Below are positions 8,667-16,822 of a DNA stretch of 38,412 bases, piece by piece. The DNA is from Lachnospiraceae bacterium (lineage in GTDB: Bacteria > Bacillota > Clostridia > Lachnospirales > Lachnospiraceae): positions 1-38,412 of the forward strand of contig JAQXWO010000241.1 in NCBI GenBank assembly GCA_029225485.1, in the 5' to 3' direction. The notes beneath the pieces are model-generated. The model had not been told where the DNA came from. It saw only the letters and a program-made list of their open reading frames with translations, and ran no database searches. The position numbers and the translations under genes were made by a program. Numbering within the stretch: the first letter of the stretch is position 1; every line of letters begins with the position of its first letter.

Positions 8667-9266
8667 ATGAGCCGAAAAAATACAAGAAACACAAAGGGAA
8701 AGATCATTTCTGCCGCCTGGAAACTGTTTTATGACCAGGGGTATGATGAGACCACCATTGACGAGATCATTCTGGAATCCGGGACTTCCAAGGGATCTTT
8801 TTACCATTATTTTGAGGGGAAGGACGCTCTTCTGGGGACGCTGGCCTACCTTTTTGATGAGAAGTATGAGGAACTGGAGGGACAGCTGGAGGAGCAGGGA
8901 GACTGTATGGAACGTCTGCTGTTTCTGAATCAGGAGCTGTTTGGCATGATCGAGAACAGCATTTCTCTGGAACTTCTGGCCCGGCTGCTTTCCACACAGC
9001 TGGTGACAAGGGGAGAAAAGCACCTGCTGGACCGGAACCGTCTGTATTATCGGCTCCTGCGAAAAATTATTCTGGAAGGTCAGGAAAACGGGCAGCTACG
9101 CAGTGACCGGTCAGTCAATGAACTGGTGAAACTCTATGCGGTGGAGGAAAGAGCCCTCTTATATGACTGGTGTATCTGCAATGGTGAGTACTCTCTGAAA
9201 AGCTATGCGGCCAGTGTGATGCCTCTGTTTCTTGCGCAGTTTCGCAGCGGGACTGAGCAGGAGTGA
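8667..9266 (+). CDS. TetR-family transcriptional regulator
   Basis: This is a 199-residue one-component regulator. The N-terminal DNA-binding domain (about residues 8-58) contains the TetR signature: AAWKLFYDQGYDETTIDEI, then ESGTSKGSFYHYFEGKDAL. The rest is an all-helical ligand-binding and dimerisation domain without recognisable specificity. The ATG at 8667 is chosen because AAAGGA lies 8 nt upstream and the protein then begins MSRKNTRNTKG, a normal TetR basic arm; in-frame ATGs further upstream would add a hydrophobic stretch overlapping the promoter. The gene is divergent from the GH43 gene and is followed by its own terminator, so it probably regulates GH43 and itself. The inducer is unknown. 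Confidence 0.92.
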   Translation: MSRKNTRNTKGKIISAAWKLFYDQGYDETTIDEIILESGTSKGSFYHYFEGKDALLGTLAYLFDEKYEELEGQLEEQGDCMERLLFLNQELFGMIENSISLELLARLLSTQLVTRGEKHLLDRNRLYYRLLRKIILEGQENGQLRSDRSVNELVKLYAVEERALLYDWCICNGEYSLKSYAASVMPLFLAQFRSGTEQE

Positions 9267-9370
9267 TGACTGCAAAATGAGGAATTTACAGTATGATATT
9301 TTCCGGCAGGCTCAAAATATAAAAAGTTTAAAAGATAGAATAATAATAGTTCGAACTTTCGTACTGTCAT

Positions 9371-9412
9371 AAAATCCTGATATAATGAAGAAATATCGGG
9401 ATTTTATTTTTT
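9371..9412 (+). terminator. Intrinsic terminator after the tetR-like gene
   Basis: A 13-bp stem (AAAATCCTGATAT paired with ATATCGGGATTTT, one wobble) with a 9-nt loop is followed by a T-rich tail. The 104-nt stretch between the gene and this stem is AT-rich and contains a 10-nt palindrome AGTTCGAACT (9348-9357) of unknown role. Confidence 0.85.
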
Positions 9413-9446
9413 GAATTCTGTACTTTGGTCTATAATTCGTTCTGTG

Positions 9447-9475
9447 TTGCAGTCTATTTTGGGTTGTGATATACT
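9447..9475 (+). promoter_or_regulatory. Promoter for the putP-like gene
   Basis: TTGCAG (9447-9452) and TATACT (9470-9475) are separated by 17 nt, with TG at 9467-9468 just before the -10. Confidence 0.65.
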
Positions 9476-9540
9476 GTCGGCATTGTTCTGGTGCAGCAGC
9501 TCTGTTCCGGAAAAAACAGAAAGAGAAAGGGGAGTGCCCT

Positions 9541-11070
9541 ATGGTTATGGGAACTACAGCAGGACTTCTGGCAGTGATCGTGGTCTATCTGATCATGATG
9601 GTCGTCATTGGAGTCTATTATTCAAGGAAAAATGAAAATGTCGGTGATTTTTATCTGGGCGGAAGAAAGCTTGGACCGATCGTGACAGCTATGAGTGCGG
9701 AGGCATCCGACATGAGCAGCTGGCTTTTGATGGGGCTTCCGGGAGTGGCGTACCTCTCGGGATGTGCAGAGGCAGGATGGACCGCCATCGGTCTGGCGAT
9801 CGGTACCTATTTTAACTGGCTGATCGTTGCCCGGAGACTTCGCCGCTATACGGTCAAAGCCAACAATTCCATCACGCTTCCGGATTTTTTCTCCAACCGC
9901 TATCATGATAAAAGTCATGCGCTGATGGCGATCTCCGCATTGATCATTGTGATCTTTTTTGTACCTTACACCGCGTCCGGGTTTGCGGCCTGCGGAAAAT
10001 TGTTTTCCACGCTGTTTGGAGTGCCCTATCTCCCGGCGATGATCGTCAGTGCGGTAATTATTGTAGCCTATACTTCTCTGGGCGGCTATCTGGCTGCCAG
10101 TACCACAGACCTGATTCAGAGTATCGTCATGAGTCTGGCACTGGTGATCGTGGTGATCTTTGGCATCAAGACGGCGGGAGGACTGAACACGGTACTGGAG
10201 AATGCCAATGCGCTGGATGGATTTATGACGCTGTTTGCTTCCCGCAATCCTGCGGACGGGACATCTTCCCCCTACTCGGCGCTTTCCATCGTATCTACCC
10301 TGGCATGGGGACTTGGCTACTTTGGAATGCCCCATATCCTGCTTCGTTTTATGGGAATTGAAGATGAAAAGAAACTGAAGACCTCCAGAAGGATTGCAAC
10401 AGTGTGGGTGGTGATCTCCATGTTCGTGGCGATCTTCATCGGAATTATCGGATACAGTATTTCAAAGGCCGGAGCGATCGAAGTGCTGGAAGGCTCTTCT
10501 CAGGCGGAGACACTGATCATCAAGATCGCGATGCTGCTCAGTCAGCACGGAGTTCTGGCTGTGATCATGGCAGGACTGATACTGGCAGGTATCCTTGCCT
10601 GCACGATGTCCACCGCGGATTCTCAGCTTCTGGCGGCTTCCTCCAGTGTATCACACAATCTGCTCAGTGACTGCCTCGGCATCAAAATGTCTCAGAAAAC
10701 ATCCATGCTGATGGCGCGGCTTACCGTTCTGATCATTGCAGTCATCGCTGTGATCCTGGCCTGCAATCCCAACAGCTCCGTATTCCAGATCGTCTCCTTT
10801 GCGTGGGCAGGCTTTGGCGCAGCATTTGGACCGGTGGTACTGTTTTCTCTGTTCTGGAAGCGTTCCAACAGAAACGGTGCTCTGGCCGGCATGATCGTGG
10901 GCGGTGTGATGGTATTCGTCTGGAAGTTCCTGATCGCGCCGATGGGAGGCATCTGGAATATTTATGAGCTGCTTCCCGCATTTCTCTGTGCCTCTGCGGC
11001 TATCGTGGTGGTCAGCCTTCTGACCGCGCCGCCGTCAAAAGAGATCGTGGAGGAGTTTGAGAATATCTAG
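9541..11070 (+). CDS. putP: Sodium/proline symporter, SSS family (PutP-like)
   Basis: This 509-residue inner-membrane protein takes up proline, or a related amino acid, with sodium. About thirteen transmembrane segments can be traced. Family landmarks include DFYLGGRKLGP, the AEASDMSSWLLMGLPG segment that helps form the sodium and substrate sites, SLGGYLAAS(T)TDLIQ, and YFGMPHILLRFM with the following cytoplasmic loop. The length fits PutP (about 490-510). The ATG at 9541 is chosen because AAAGGGGAG lies about 7 nt upstream; an earlier in-frame ATG at 9466 overlaps the promoter and would add an unlikely 25-residue basic leader. It is a single-gene unit with its own promoter and a terminator shared with the convergent aminopeptidase. 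Proline is the best guess for substrate from family resemblance, not proven. Confidence 0.93.
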   Translation: MVMGTTAGLLAVIVVYLIMMVVIGVYYSRKNENVGDFYLGGRKLGPIVTAMSAEASDMSSWLLMGLPGVAYLSGCAEAGWTAIGLAIGTYFNWLIVARRLRRYTVKANNSITLPDFFSNRYHDKSHALMAISALIIVIFFVPYTASGFAACGKLFSTLFGVPYLPAMIVSAVIIVAYTSLGGYLAASTTDLIQSIVMSLALVIVVIFGIKTAGGLNTVLENANALDGFMTLFASRNPADGTSSPYSALSIVSTLAWGLGYFGMPHILLRFMGIEDEKKLKTSRRIATVWVVISMFVAIFIGIIGYSISKAGAIEVLEGSSQAETLIIKIAMLLSQHGVLAVIMAGLILAGILACTMSTADSQLLAASSSVSHNLLSDCLGIKMSQKTSMLMARLTVLIIAVIAVILACNPNSSVFQIVSFAWAGFGAAFGPVVLFSLFWKRSNRNGALAGMIVGGVMVFVWKFLIAPMGGIWNIYELLPAFLCASAAIVVVSLLTAPPSKEIVEEFENI

Positions 11071-11163
11071 AGGTATAAAATAACGATTCAGAGGAAACTG
11101 GCTGAATGTGCCGCATTTTGTTTGTGAGGCATATACGGATCATAAAACAGATCAGAAAAAATA

Positions 11164-11215
11164 AGCCCCCGGAAATCCAGTGGTGATATGCCATCATGGA
11201 TTTTCGGGGGTTTTG
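11164..11215. terminator. Bidirectional terminator between putP-like and M55 genes
   Basis: A 16-bp GC-rich stem (AGCCCCCGGAAATCCA with TGGATTTTCGGGGGTT, one wobble) has further pairing inside the loop, and A- and T-runs flank it. The two flanking genes converge here. Confidence 0.88.
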
Positions 11216-11295
11216 TTCTGTCAGTCTGTGACATTTTGATGAATGACACCTATACTTCCGGGTGTCAGTTTATGATGTCCTGAAAGAAAAATGAA

Positions 11296-12090
11296 TTACA
11301 GAATGAACATTCTGCAGGAAGCCACTTCTTTGACTGAATGTCCGGTGTACTCTACGGTGTATGGACCTGTCTGCTTCACGCCGGGGAAAAAGCTGGCCCG
11401 ATATGCTTTGGAATGCTCCTTGAAGCAGATCTCCATGGTCAGAGTCTCCGGCACATCCATGTGGCAGTTGGCTCTGTTCAGGACTCCCTCTTTTGCCTGC
11501 TCCCGAATCTGCCGGCAGGCTTCTTCCGGAGTGATGCTGATGGTAGCTCCGCCGATGCCGTCCTTGACAGCTACGGTACGGATCTGACTGTCATACTCGT
11601 GGGCGTGGTCACAGAGACCCTGGTCTCCGCTCAAAAATACGGCAGGTACTCCCAGCTCGGCAGCATACAGTGCGTGCATCAGAAATTCGCTGCAGATCTG
11701 CCCGTTAAACCGCACGTAATTATTTCCCAGATTCATGGTGTGGCTCAGGGGATTCCGGTTGAAACCGGCAGGACTGTGGTAGCCTACGAAAAGCAGGGCG
11801 TCAAAGGTCTCATCAAGGCCGCCCACCATAGAGGCAGGATCGCAGATCCAGTCCCGGATAAAACGGCACTCTTTTGGAAAACCTGTGATATCAATATTTC
11901 TTCCTGTGTCATGAGCATCTTTGATGTAGACTTCCGTAGCACCTGCATCGATGGCGCCGAGAGCGGCTGCCAGGGCCTCCTGCTTCATCTGTGCAGCGGC
12001 AGCACCGTGTTCGATATTGCCCAGATTGGTACATTCCCAGGAAGTAGTGCCTGTCACACCTTCCAGGTCAACGCTGATATAAACTTTCAT
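11296..12090 (-). CDS. M55-family D-aminopeptidase (DppA-like)
   Basis: This 264-residue zinc peptidase resembles Bacillus subtilis DppA, which removes N-terminal D-amino acids from peptides such as D-Ala-D-Ala products. The metal-ligand pattern of the family is visible: SVDLEG (Asp8 and Glu10), KDAHDTGRN with its His, the GYHSPAG His, and a Glu in CSEFLMHAL. The length matches the family. The ATG has an AAAGGAG site 8-9 nt upstream. There is no signal peptide, so it acts in the cytoplasm. It is a single gene divergent from the MATE/dipeptidase operon, with a separate promoter. The grouping with a C69 dipeptidase and a proline symporter suggests use of imported peptides or recycled cell-wall peptides. 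Confidence 0.92.
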   Translation of the reverse strand: MKVYISVDLEGVTGTTSWECTNLGNIEHGAAAAQMKQEALAAALGAIDAGATEVYIKDAHDTGRNIDITGFPKECRFIRDWICDPASMVGGLDETFDALLFVGYHSPAGFNRNPLSHTMNLGNNYVRFNGQICSEFLMHALYAAELGVPAVFLSGDQGLCDHAHEYDSQIRTVAVKDGIGGATISITPEEACRQIREQAKEGVLNRANCHMDVPETLTMEICFKEHSKAYRASFFPGVKQTGPYTVEYTGHSVKEVASCRMFIL

Positions 12091-12132
12091 GAGAAATTAC
12101 TCCTTTTCTTTTGGATCAGTGGGTTTTTAATG

Positions 12133-12161
12133 ATTGTAATACATTTATGGAAAAAGGACAA
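12133..12161 (-). promoter_or_regulatory. Promoter for the M55 gene
   Basis: On the minus strand TTGTCC (12161-12156) and TACAAT (12138-12133) have a 17-nt spacer, about 40 nt before the start codon. Confidence 0.6.
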
Positions 12162-12181
12162 GATTTTCATTCATATTTCTC

Positions 12182-12210
12182 GTGACAGATTCCGTGTATT
12201 CGTGTATCAT
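12182..12210 (+). promoter_or_regulatory. Promoter for the MATE/dipeptidase operon
   Basis: GTGACA (12182-12187) and TATCAT (12205-12210), each 5 of 6 to consensus, have a 17-nt spacer. The predicted transcript starts just ahead of the GTG start at 12247. Confidence 0.6.
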
Positions 12211-12246
12211 GATGAGAGAAAATGTTTTTCGAAAGTGGGGGTTATT

Positions 12247-13602
12247 GTGAAAGCACGTACACAGGCAGCGGCACAGATGACGGAGGGACCGATCTGGAAA
12301 AGGATTTTATTCTTTGCGCTTCCGCTGATGGTTGGAAATCTGTTTCAGCAGCTGTATAATACGGTGGACAGTATCGTAGTGGGAAACTTTGTGGGAAAAG
12401 AAGCCCTGGCTGCCGTGGGGACCGTAGATCCGGTGATCAATACGTTTATCGGATTTTTCCTGGGGATGTCTGCCGGAGCCGGTGTGGTCATTTCCCAGTA
12501 TTATGGGGCGAAGGATGACAAAAAGGTGAGCCGGGCGGTACATACGACGATCACCATGACATTGATTTTATGTGTGGCCTGTACGGCAGGATCTCTGCTT
12601 GCACTGCCCGCACTTCTGAAGCTGATCGGCACGCCGGCGGATGTCTATCCGGAATCCAGGGCGTATCTGACCATTTATTTTGCGGGAATGTCGGGGCTTC
12701 TGCTCTACAATATGGGATCCGGCATTCTGCGGGCGGCAGGTGATTCCAGACGGCCATTGTATTTTCTGATTTTTTCGACGCTGCTCAATATTGTATTTGA
12801 CCTGTTGTTTGTAGCCGGTCTTCGGATGGGGGTGGCAGGAGCGGCCTATGCGACGATCCTTGCACAGGGATTATCGGCGCTGCTGGTGCTTTACGTGCTG
12901 ACCAGGGAGACGGAGTCCTACCGGATCCGATGGCGTGAGCTGGCGATCGATCCTGCACTGCTGGGTCAGATCGTGAAAATCGGTCTTCCCAGTGCGCTTC
13001 AGATGATGATTACGTCCTTTTCCAATGTATTCGTCCAGTCCTATATCAATCATTTTGGCTCTTCGGTGATGGCCGGCTGGTCTTCCTACGGCAAGGTAGA
13101 TAAGATCTGTCTGCTTCCGATGCAGAGTATTGCTCTGTCGGTCACTACTTTCACCGGCCAGAATCTGGGAGCAGGCAAGGTGGGCCGCTGCAGAAAGGGT
13201 ACGAAGGTGGCAGTATCCATGAGTCTTGTGGTGGCAGTGGCTTTGATTATTCCGATCTGGATCTTTGCCACACCTCTGGTAGCATTGTTTAACCGGGATC
13301 CGGAAGTGCTGAAATACGGAACACTGATCATCCGTCTGATGATGCCGTTTTATGTATCTATTTGTTTTAATCAGGTGTATTCTTCCACCATGCAGGGTGC
13401 CGGGAATACAAAAGTGCCGGTCATTATTATGATGTGCAGCTTTATCCTGTTCAGACAGGTCTATCTGTTTATCGCATCCCGTGTATCGGATTCCTTTATC
13501 CCCATTGCCCTGGGATATCCGTTGGGATGGATCGTCTGCAGTATTTCACAGGTGCTTTATTACCGCACGGTGGATCTGGAGAAATACCGGCTGACAAAGT
13601 GA
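12247..13602 (+). CDS. MATE-family multidrug/metabolite efflux transporter
   Basis: This 451-residue membrane protein has twelve predicted helices in two MatE repeats. The first begins WKRILFFALPLMVGNLFQQLYNTVDSIVVGNFVG, a signature of Clostridia MATE exporters, and the second starts around LLGQIVKIGLPSALQ. It exchanges sodium or protons for organic cations or metabolites. The frame stays open far upstream across the antisense M55 gene, so the start was fixed by context. GTG at 12247 follows a GGGGG run and lies downstream of the promoter at 12182-12210; an ATG at 12277 is possible but has no ribosome binding site. The dipeptidase gene follows after 19 nt, so they form an operon. Substrate unknown; export of amino acids or peptides would fit the neighbours but is speculative. 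Confidence 0.9.
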   Translation: MKARTQAAAQMTEGPIWKRILFFALPLMVGNLFQQLYNTVDSIVVGNFVGKEALAAVGTVDPVINTFIGFFLGMSAGAGVVISQYYGAKDDKKVSRAVHTTITMTLILCVACTAGSLLALPALLKLIGTPADVYPESRAYLTIYFAGMSGLLLYNMGSGILRAAGDSRRPLYFLIFSTLLNIVFDLLFVAGLRMGVAGAAYATILAQGLSALLVLYVLTRETESYRIRWRELAIDPALLGQIVKIGLPSALQMMITSFSNVFVQSYINHFGSSVMAGWSSYGKVDKICLLPMQSIALSVTTFTGQNLGAGKVGRCRKGTKVAVSMSLVVAVALIIPIWIFATPLVALFNRDPEVLKYGTLIIRLMMPFYVSICFNQVYSSTMQGAGNTKVPVIIMMCSFILFRQVYLFIASRVSDSFIPIALGYPLGWIVCSISQVLYYRTVDLEKYRLTK

Positions 13603-13621
13603 AAGAGAGGAGATATTTGAT

Positions 13622-15106
13622 ATGCCATGTACGACATTGCTTGTCGGGAAAAAGGCAAGCTACGATGGTTCTACAATGATTGCAAGAAACGATGATTCTG
13701 GTTCGGGTAGATTTACGCCCAAGAAATTTGTGGTGGTGCATCCTGAAGAACAGCCCCGGATCTATAAATCGGTGATTTCCCATGTAGAGATCATGCTTCC
13801 GGAGGATCCCATGAGGTATACCGCCATGCCGAATGCAGTGGAGGGAGAGGGAATCTGGGCAGCCAGCGGTGTCAATGAAGCCCATGTTGCCATGACGGCT
13901 ACGGAGACGCTCACATCCAATCCCCGGGTGCTGGGAGCCGATCCGCTGCAGGTATATCAGCCGGCAGAGGATGGCAGAGAAGAGATTCCGGGAGGAATCG
14001 GGGAAGAGGATATTGTGTGCATTGTACTTCCCTACATACACAGTGCAAGAGAGGGCGTACAGAGACTTGGAAGCCTGCTGGAGCAGTATGGTACCTATGA
14101 GATGAACGGAATCGCCTTTCAGGATCAGGACGAGATCTGGTGGCTGGAGACCATCGGCGGACATCACTGGATCGCGAGACGGGTGCCGGATGAGGTGTAT
14201 GTGGTGATGCCGAATCAGCTGGGGCTGGATCAGTTTGATCTGGAAGATGCTCTTGGCAGTGAGAAAGAATATATGTGTTCTCCTGATATGCGGGAATTTA
14301 TTGAAGAGAATCATCTGGATCTCTCTCAGGACAGAAGACTCAATCCCAGAGATGCCTTTGGCAGCCATGATGACGCGGATCATGTGTACAACACACCCCG
14401 GGCCTGGTACATGCTGCGCTGCCTGAATCCGCACGCGGTTGACTGGGATGGCGGTGACCGGCGGTATTCTCCCGTTTCTGATGAGCTGCCCTGGTGTATG
14501 GTTCCCGAGAAAAAGGTGACAGTAGAAGATGTGAAATATGTCCTGTCTTCCCATTTTCAGGGTACGCCCTACGATCCCTACGGTGCCTATGGGGACAAAT
14601 CCAGGCAGGGTGCCTATCGCTCCATCGGCATCAATCGAAATGACTTCCTCTCTGTGATCCAGATGAGGCCGGATCAGAGTGAGGACTGCCGCACCATCGA
14701 ATGGGTGGCATACGCCTCCAATGCATTTAATGTGCTGGTGCCCTTCTATGCAGATGTGGAGACAACGCCGGAGTACTTCTCAAACACAACGGGAACCGTT
14801 TCCACGGACAATTTCTACTGGACCAGCCGTATGATCGCGGCCATGGCCGATGCTTCTTATAAAGGCTCTGTTTTCCATATTGAACGATATCAGGAGCGGG
14901 TGATGTCAAAAGGACATGAACTGATCCATCGATATGATGCGCTGCTTGCCCGGGAGACGGATCCGCAGAAGCGCATGGCTCTGAAAACAGAGGCAAATCA
15001 GGAGATCGCGAAGATGGTGAAAAAAGCATCTCTGGATACGCTGGACAAAGTGCTGTTTGAGCTGAGCAGCCAGATGAAAAATGCATATGCGAGATCGGAT
15101 GCGTGA
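13622..15106 (+). CDS. C69-family dipeptidase (PepD-like)
   Basis: This 494-residue Ntn-fold dipeptidase belongs to the family of Lactobacillus PepDA. The N-terminus MPCTTLLVG places the nucleophile Cys at residue 3, exposed after removal of the first two residues, and ASYDGSTMIARNDD is the family's second signature. Other typical blocks are GVNEAHVAMTATET and WWLETIGGHHW. No signal peptide is present, so it is cytoplasmic and would cleave dipeptides taken into the cell. A GAGAGGAG site lies about 9 nt before the ATG. It follows the MATE gene by 19 nt and is closed by a hairpin at 15132-15180. Function as a broad dipeptidase is well supported; the preferred dipeptide is not known. Confidence 0.93.
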   Translation: MPCTTLLVGKKASYDGSTMIARNDDSGSGRFTPKKFVVVHPEEQPRIYKSVISHVEIMLPEDPMRYTAMPNAVEGEGIWAASGVNEAHVAMTATETLTSNPRVLGADPLQVYQPAEDGREEIPGGIGEEDIVCIVLPYIHSAREGVQRLGSLLEQYGTYEMNGIAFQDQDEIWWLETIGGHHWIARRVPDEVYVVMPNQLGLDQFDLEDALGSEKEYMCSPDMREFIEENHLDLSQDRRLNPRDAFGSHDDADHVYNTPRAWYMLRCLNPHAVDWDGGDRRYSPVSDELPWCMVPEKKVTVEDVKYVLSSHFQGTPYDPYGAYGDKSRQGAYRSIGINRNDFLSVIQMRPDQSEDCRTIEWVAYASNAFNVLVPFYADVETTPEYFSNTTGTVSTDNFYWTSRMIAAMADASYKGSVFHIERYQERVMSKGHELIHRYDALLARETDPQKRMALKTEANQEIAKMVKKASLDTLDKVLFELSSQMKNAYARSDA

Positions 15107-15131
15107 ATATGAAGTATAAATACGATTGACT

Positions 15132-15180
15132 GTGCGGTGCTGTTTTTTTCAATGAAAGCAGCGCCGCCACTGTATTTTTG
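15132..15180 (+). terminator. Probable terminator after the dipeptidase gene
   Basis: A 9-bp stem GCGGTGCTG/CAGCGCCGC (one wobble) with a 16-nt loop is followed by TGTATTTTTG. The U-run after the stem is imperfect, so efficiency is uncertain. Confidence 0.6.
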
Positions 15181-15243
15181 TGAGAAAAGATGATATGATG
15201 ATTTATAGTAACGATTCAGTTATTGGAGACGTCATAGTCGATT

Positions 15244-16797
15244 ATGACAGTGGAAATGAAACCGGTCACTTTGTGGTCGGATACCGGACGGATGGAACCA
15301 GAGACTGGACAGAGATCAGATCATGAGTGGAAACTGCAGGAAAACACGGCGGCGGACATTGCCGAAAGGAGCAGTAAAACAGGAATGAGAAGAGCGGTAA
15401 GTATTTTATGGAAGATCATCAGACTTGTATTGATTTTGTTTCTGATTATCATTCTGTACAATGTGCTGGAGCCTTTGCTTACCAGGAATCCGGATCAGGA
15501 TCAGACTGTGATATTTTCCAGATCAGATTTTGAGGCGGGAGAAGCAGGAGATGAGAGGATTCGATGTATCGATGACAATGAGGAGGCGCTGCTGTGGCGC
15601 TTGAGGATGATCGGAAGTGCCAGAGAATCCATTGTGCTGGCCACCTTTGATCTCCGGCCGGATGAGAGCGGGATGGATGTCATGGCGGCACTGTTCCATG
15701 CGGCGGAGAAGGGAGTGAAGGTAAAACTGCTGGTGGACGGGATCTATGAGCTGCCGATCCTGCGTTTCAGCGATGAATTTCATGCGCTGGCCGCCCATGA
15801 GAATGTGGAGGCACGGATCTACAATCCGATTTCACCGGCAAGTCTGCTCCGGGTCAATTACCGCATGCACGATAAATATCTGATGATCGATGATGAAATG
15901 TATCTGCTGGGCGGACGGAATACGAATGACATTTTCCTGGGAGATTACCAGGAAGTGATCAATATCGACCGGGATATCCTGGTGGTTGGTCCGGAAAGAG
16001 AGAAGGGAAGCTCCTTTCAGGAGCTGGAAGCGTATTTTGCCCAGATCTGGGATGAGTCCTGCGTGAAAGAAGCAGGAGTCCTCACAGATCAGGAAAAGTA
16101 TGAAGCGCAAAAAGAGAGCTTCTGTGCCCGCTATGAGAAGCTGAAAGAAACATACGGGGATATGGAATCTTATGGACGATGGCAGCAGGAGACGGAACCG
16201 GCAGCGCATATCACGCTGATCTCCAACGGGACTCAGGCCGGAAAGAAAAGCGGAAAGATCCTGCAGACGATCCGTTCGATCACTGCAGATGCTCAGGATG
16301 TGACGATACAGACGCCTTATGCGATCTGTAATAAAACGTTGTATCAGACTCTGAAAGAAATATCGACACATGCCGATCTGAAGATCATCGTCAATGCGGT
16401 GGAAAAGGGGTCGAATCCCTGGGGCTGCACGGATTATCTGAACCACAGGCAGGATCTGCTGGATACAGGGGCTTCCATGTACGAGCTGATGAATGAGCAG
16501 GCCGTCCACACCAAGACGATCGTGGCAGATCAGAACCTGTCGATCACAGGCTCCTACAATCTGGATATGAGAAGTACGTATCTGGATACGGAACTGATGC
16601 TGGTGATCGACAGCGAGGAATTGAATGCCCATATCAGAACCATGAATAAAGAATATATGGCGAAGAGCAGAGAAGTGCTTCCGGATGGAACAGAGTCTGA
16701 GGGAGCATTGTATCAGAAAAAAGAAATCAGCGGTACAAAAGGTGTGATCTATCAGGTGCTGCGGGTGGTGATTCGGCCATTTCGGCATCTGTTATGA
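15244..16797 (+). CDS. Membrane-anchored phospholipase D-like protein (cardiolipin synthase-like)
   Basis: This 517-residue protein has one transmembrane helix (about residues 55-78, KIIRLVLILFLIIILYNVL) followed by two PLD domains. The first HKD motif is HDKYLMIDDEMYLLGGRN (His209). The second is HTKTIVADQNLSITGSYN (His422). Both are complete, so phosphatidyl-transfer or phosphodiesterase activity is likely; the general arrangement is that of cardiolipin synthases, although these normally have two N-terminal helices. The start is uncertain. The ATG at 15244 has only a distant GGAG, while an ATG at 15385 lies just before the helix and follows AAAGGAG by 13 nt; the shorter form would still hold both domains. 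It is 25 nt upstream of the GH78 gene with no terminator, so the two may be co-transcribed without obvious functional link. Confidence 0.85.
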   Translation: MTVEMKPVTLWSDTGRMEPETGQRSDHEWKLQENTAADIAERSSKTGMRRAVSILWKIIRLVLILFLIIILYNVLEPLLTRNPDQDQTVIFSRSDFEAGEAGDERIRCIDDNEEALLWRLRMIGSARESIVLATFDLRPDESGMDVMAALFHAAEKGVKVKLLVDGIYELPILRFSDEFHALAAHENVEARIYNPISPASLLRVNYRMHDKYLMIDDEMYLLGGRNTNDIFLGDYQEVINIDRDILVVGPEREKGSSFQELEAYFAQIWDESCVKEAGVLTDQEKYEAQKESFCARYEKLKETYGDMESYGRWQQETEPAAHITLISNGTQAGKKSGKILQTIRSITADAQDVTIQTPYAICNKTLYQTLKEISTHADLKIIVNAVEKGSNPWGCTDYLNHRQDLLDTGASMYELMNEQAVHTKTIVADQNLSITGSYNLDMRSTYLDTELMLVIDSEELNAHIRTMNKEYMAKSREVLPDGTESEGALYQKKEISGTKGVIYQVLRVVIRPFRHLL

Positions 16798-16822
16798 ATA
16801 CAATACAATGGGGGAAAAGAAT

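Noticed and set aside
11338-12246. Long plus-strand extension of the first MATE gene across the M55 gene
   Set aside because: The frame is open for about 300 codons antisense to a well-supported peptidase gene, but has no membrane-protein character and lies upstream of the MATE promoter. It is a chance open frame.
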